Of a DNA stretch of 34,258 nt, positions 31,624-34,258 are shown piece by piece. The DNA is from an uncultured Myxococcales bacterium (GTDB lineage: Bacteria > Myxococcota_A > UBA9042). Location: assembly GCA_903919145.1 (NCBI GenBank), contig CAIXGW010000328.1, positions 1 to 34,258 on the forward strand. Reading direction: 5' to 3'. Under the pieces are notes generated by a model. The model saw only the letters and a program-made list of their open reading frames with translations. It was not told the DNA's origin and made no database searches. Numbering within the stretch: the stretch's first letter is position 1; each line of letters begins with the position of its first letter. A program made the translations under genes and the position numbers.

Positions 31624-32306
31624 GGTTTTGCGACCGCCACTGCTTTCAAGACGGCGCTGCGCAACACTTGGTAGCCGTTGGACATCTGCAGGTTGGTGTC
31701 GCGCTCGCCATCATTGGCCAGAAAGTCAAACAGTTTTCCGTCTTTGCCGTAGATAAAGAAGTCGTCCTTGTGGCCGCCAAAGGCGTAGTCCCAGGCCATC
31801 ACGGTCTCCAAGTCCTGCAGGACCGGAAAGGAGATTTGACTGGTCAGCGCGGACTTGGAGTCGGCGGCGTCGGCCTTGTTGATCGTTACAAACGCAACGT
31901 CATGGCCTGCTTTCTTGAGCTCAATCCGCATCTTTTCAAGTGACCCAGCCTGGGCCACGCAGTAGCTTCACCAACTTGCCAGCAGCGCCACCACCGTGAC
32001 GCGCCCGACAAAGGGCTTGAGGCCGTAGTGGGCCTTGTAGCTGCAGCTGATGGGTTGGACGTCGGGCAGGGCAAAATCAATCGGCGCCTGGCCCACGGTG
32101 GGTGTAGCGACCGCGGCCGTGCCAATGGCCGGTGCAGGCACTGCCGAAAACGCCGATGCGCTGGCCGTGGTTCCCGCGCAAGCCGTTTGTTCGCCGCCCG
32201 TTGGGGCCGCCGGCGGATCCTCGGCCTGGCAGGCTGCTGTCCACTGCAGCGCCACCGCAGCCAAGAGCAGGCTTGACGCCACCCGCCATTGTCTCACCAC
32301 ACTCAT
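31620..32306 (-). CDS. Thioredoxin-fold lipoprotein with in-frame TGA read as selenocysteine (UxxC redoxin)
   Basis: Read as one gene this encodes 228 residues. An AGGAG site lies 9 nt before ATG 32306. The N-terminus has a hydrophobic segment ending Thr-Ala-Ala-Cys26 (lipoprotein-like), then an Ala/Pro/Thr linker. The thioredoxin-like domain starts near residue 72 (Ala-Pro-Ile-Asp-Phe-Ala-Leu). Strand 1 (Val-Thr-Val-Val-Ala-Leu-Leu-Ala) leads into Ser-Trp-[TGA113]-Ser-Tyr-Cys116, exactly where redoxins have Trp-Cys-x-x-Cys. The frame continues unbroken for 115 more codons with typical fold features: Val-Ala-Phe-Val-Thr-Ile-Asn, a cis-Pro candidate in Phe-Pro-Val-Leu, and Phe-Phe-Ile-Tyr-Gly-Lys-Asp-Gly. 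A bacterial SECIS-like hairpin follows the TGA. The gene overlaps the cytochrome-rhodanese gene by 4 nt. A simple nonsense mutation is the alternative. Confidence 0.82.
31940..31970 (-). promoter_or_regulatory. Bacterial SECIS-like hairpin following the selenocysteine TGA
   Basis: TGA occupies 31970-31968. After 9 nt comes GTGGCCCAGGCTGGGTCAC (31958-31940), which folds into an 8-bp stem (one G-T pair) capped by loop GGC, or AGGCT if the A-T pair opens. The loop starts 17 nt after the TGA. Known bacterial SECIS elements have a small apical loop with G in its first positions, about 16-37 nt downstream of the UGA; this fits. The hairpin is itself coding (Val-Ala-Gln-Ala-Gly-Ser). Confidence 0.75.
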
Positions 32307-32398
32307 GCTTGTGCTCCTCTTGCGCCAGCCGCGACCGCGCAGCTGGATTTCGCCAGATCCCGCCGGAATATGCCAGCGCCGCCGCCAGGCCCCAGGCC

Positions 32399-34258
32399 TT
32401 AGCGCAGGCTAGCGCGCAGGCGCTCGCTGAGCACGACCAGCGCCGGAATCTGCACACCTTCGGCGGCGATCTGGTTGGCCAGGTCCCAAAGGCTGCCGAG
32501 CTTGAGCTCGTCGACCAGCACTTTGCGCACGGCGCCGCGCCCACCGATGGCCGCCGGGTTCTGCGCAACGCGCACCGCTAGCCGCGCCAGCGTATCACCC
32601 AGGCCTTGGCTCAAAGAGGCCAGCGCCGTTGCTTCCCAGCGCGTCTGCGCAGCCACGCCGGCGATCTGGCTCAGCAGGCTGGCGATGCCGGTCACGTCCG
32701 CCACAGCAAAGTACACCGCTGCAGCCTGCTCGGCGGCCAGCCCCGTGCCCTGGCCAACCTGCCAGATGGCAAATAGGCGCGCCCGCTGATGGCTGGACGC
32801 CACCGCGAAGGCCAGCTTGGGGTCCAGGCCGCGATCCACCCACTGGCGGGCCTTGGCCTCGGCTTCGGCGCGCCCGCTTTCAGCATAACGCGCGACACCT
32901 TCGACCAGATCGCCTGCCCAAGCGCTCAGCTCAGCGGCGCGGGCCAGATAGCTGCCAAGGGCGTCGCCGGGCAAATTGGCCAGCAGCCACTCCGTCGCCG
33001 CCGCCGCGGCATCTTCCAAGGTGCTCAGGGCTTCGTACTGCACCTGGGCCGGCACCTTGAAGTCCAGGGCCATCAGTGACTTGCGCAGAGGTGGCACCCC
33101 CAGAGCTGAGCACGCAAAGGTGTACGCTTGGCAGAGCTCGCTGACCGTGCGCCCGTACTCGAGCTGCAGGCGCGGGATCAGCAGAGCCGACCCAAAGTCG
33201 ACGATCGCATTGGTCCACAGCGTAGTCACAATCTCGTGGCGCAGCATGTGGCCATCGACGGCCTGCGGGTACTGGTCGCGGATCACCTGGGGAAAGTAGT
33301 ACGCCAGGTACTGGCCCTCGACCATGGTCGCCGAGCCGCGATCCGCAGTCAGGTGGTTGTAGATCCACATTTTGACAAAGGCCGTGATCCGCGCCAGCTC
33401 TGGCCGGGTCAGCCCCACCCCCTGCTTGCGCCGATCGCCAATGGTGAGCTTGCTGGGGAGCATCTGCACTTGCTGGTCGACCTGCATCTCTTCGACCAGG
33501 AACTTGACCACGTCGCCCCACAGGCGCAGTCGCTCTGCTGCGCGCAGGGCCGCCACAGACAATCCTTGGGATTGCTGATAGTTGTTGTAGAGCACCAGCT
33601 CGCACACCTGGGTGTCAATCTGCTTGAGGAGGATGTCGCGCTGCGCCTGGGTCACCCTGCCGTCCTGCATGAGCGGGGCAAAGGCAATCTTGAGGTTGAC
33701 CTCATGGTCAGACAAGTCCACGCCGGCTGAGTTGTCGATGGCGTCGGTGTAGAGGTGGATGCCCGCCAGCGCCGCTTCCACGCGAGACGCCTGGGTAAAG
33801 CCCAAGTTGCCACCTTCGCCCACCACCTTGCAGCGCAGCTGACCGGCATTGACCCGCACGTTGTCGTTGGTCTTGTCTCCCACGTCGGCGTTGCTCTCTG
33901 TGCTGGCCTTGACGAAGGTGCCGATGCCGCCGTTCCAGAAGAGATCAGCCTTCATCTGCAAGATGGCGTGCATCAGCTCGTCGCCCGACATCACGCTGCG
34001 ATCCACGCCCAGCATCTCGCGAACCTCTGGCGTCAACGCAATCGACTTGGCTGTGCGCGGAAAGACCCCGCCGCCTTGAGAGATTTTGGCTGCATCGTAC
34101 ATCGCCCAGTGGCTGCGCGGCGTGTCGAAAAGGCGCTGGCGCTCGGCAAAGCTGACTAGCGCGTCCGGGCTTGGGTCCAAGAAGATGTGGCGGTGATCGA
34201 ATGCCGCGCGCAGCAGGACCGCCTGGCTCAGCAGCAGGCCGTTGCCAAACACGTCGCC
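32399..34258 (-). CDS. gdhB: NAD-specific glutamate dehydrogenase, large type, C-terminal part
   Basis: 620 codons at the right edge with no start, continuing beyond the window. The first residues Gly-Asp-Val-Phe-Gly-Asn-Gly, then Arg-Ala-Ala-Phe-Asp-His-Arg-His-Ile-Phe-Leu-Asp-Pro and Phe-Trp-Asn-Gly-Gly-Ile-Gly-Thr-Phe-Val-Lys-Ala, match the nucleotide-binding region and beyond of the roughly 180-kDa bacterial NAD-GDH (L_180/GDH2 family). The later helical domain with Leu-Thr-Arg-Pro-Glu-Leu-Ala and Asp-His-Glu-Val-Asn-Leu-Lys-Ile fits too. The enzyme oxidises glutamate to 2-oxoglutarate and ammonia in the cytoplasm. TAA at 32399 is 92 nt before the selenoredoxin start on the same strand. 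Confidence 0.9.
   Translation of the reverse strand, partial: GDVFGNGLLLSQAVLLRAAFDHRHIFLDPSPDALVSFAERQRLFDTPRSHWAMYDAAKISQGGGVFPRTAKSIALTPEVREMLGVDRSVMSGDELMHAILQMKADLFWNGGIGTFVKASTESNADVGDKTNDNVRVNAGQLRCKVVGEGGNLGFTQASRVEAALAGIHLYTDAIDNSAGVDLSDHEVNLKIAFAPLMQDGRVTQAQRDILLKQIDTQVCELVLYNNYQQSQGLSVAALRAAERLRLWGDVVKFLVEEMQVDQQVQMLPSKLTIGDRRKQGVGLTRPELARITAFVKMWIYNHLTADRGSATMVEGQYLAYYFPQVIRDQYPQAVDGHMLRHEIVTTLWTNAIVDFGSALLIPRLQLEYGRTVSELCQAYTFACSALGVPPLRKSLMALDFKVPAQVQYEALSTLEDAAAAATEWLLANLPGDALGSYLARAAELSAWAGDLVEGVARYAESGRAEAEAKARQWVDRGLDPKLAFAVASSHQRARLFAIWQVGQGTGLAAEQAAAVYFAVADVTGIASLLSQIAGVAAQTRWEATALASLSQGLGDTLARLAVRVAQNPAAIGGRGAVRKVLVDELKLGSLWDLANQIAAEGVQIPALVVLSERLRASLR

Noticed and set aside
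31620..32306. Two separate small genes, 31968-32306 and 31620-31958, or a gene broken by a nonsense mutation
   Set aside because: They share one frame, split one thioredoxin domain at its active site, and the second would begin on a GTG with no ribosome site. The hairpin after the TGA and the undamaged downstream half favour readthrough as Sec.
1..34258. Insertion sequences, prophage or integrase genes
   Set aside because: No transposase, integrase, phage structural gene or terminal inverted repeat pair was found in any frame.

Overview
The window is GC-rich, gene-dense chromosomal DNA from a Gram-negative bacterium. Lipoprotein signals, an Mla/MCE-type phospholipid transport locus and a very large NAD-glutamate dehydrogenase point to a two-membrane cell. 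Long calcium-binding EGF-like arrays, PEGA proteins, a pyrophosphate-type phosphofructokinase and vegetative-type promoters suggest a Myxococcota or other former deltaproteobacterial lineage. That placement is inference from gene content; no rRNA or tRNA gene is present to fix it.

Left part (1-10637, all minus strand): the start of a giant secreted lipoprotein whose C-terminus lies beyond position 1. It has three roughly 320-residue super-repeats followed by about 20 EGF-like units. Upstream of it lie an ECF-like sigma factor overlapping a membrane-anchored candidate anti-sigma protein, a PIG-V-like mannosyltransferase, a PPi-type phosphofructokinase, and an EamA-family exporter. A decayed duplicate of the exporter's 3' end lies between it and the phosphofructokinase gene.

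Centre (10725-20398): a high-molecular-weight FabG-like reductase diverges from a plus-strand series: rlmN, a two-gene ABC-2 exporter, an unrecognised secreted protein, a metallo-beta-lactamase-fold hydrolase and a PI-PLC-like lipoprotein. An M20 peptidase and a YaeQ protein converge on this series.

Right-centre (20579-25521): a PEGA-domain membrane protein, a secreted leucine-rich-repeat protein, and a DEAD-box RNA helicase with a long leader and a repetitive Arg/Gln tail.

Right end (25623-34258): an Mla-like locus in two pieces. MlaD (MCE) and an MlaF-like protein that has lost every ATPase motif lie on one side; MlaE lies on the other, with a radical SAM/Cys-cluster gene in opposite orientation between them. 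Upstream of mlaE is the most notable find. A thioredoxin-fold lipoprotein is read through an in-frame TGA exactly at the first position of its CxxC motif (Trp-Sec-Ser-Tyr-Cys). An 8-bp hairpin with a GG-containing loop follows the TGA at the spacing expected of a bacterial SECIS. It overlaps by ATGA a gene for a diheme cytochrome c fused to a rhodanese domain, suggesting an extracytoplasmic selenium/sulfur redox module. A partial NAD-glutamate dehydrogenase closes the window.
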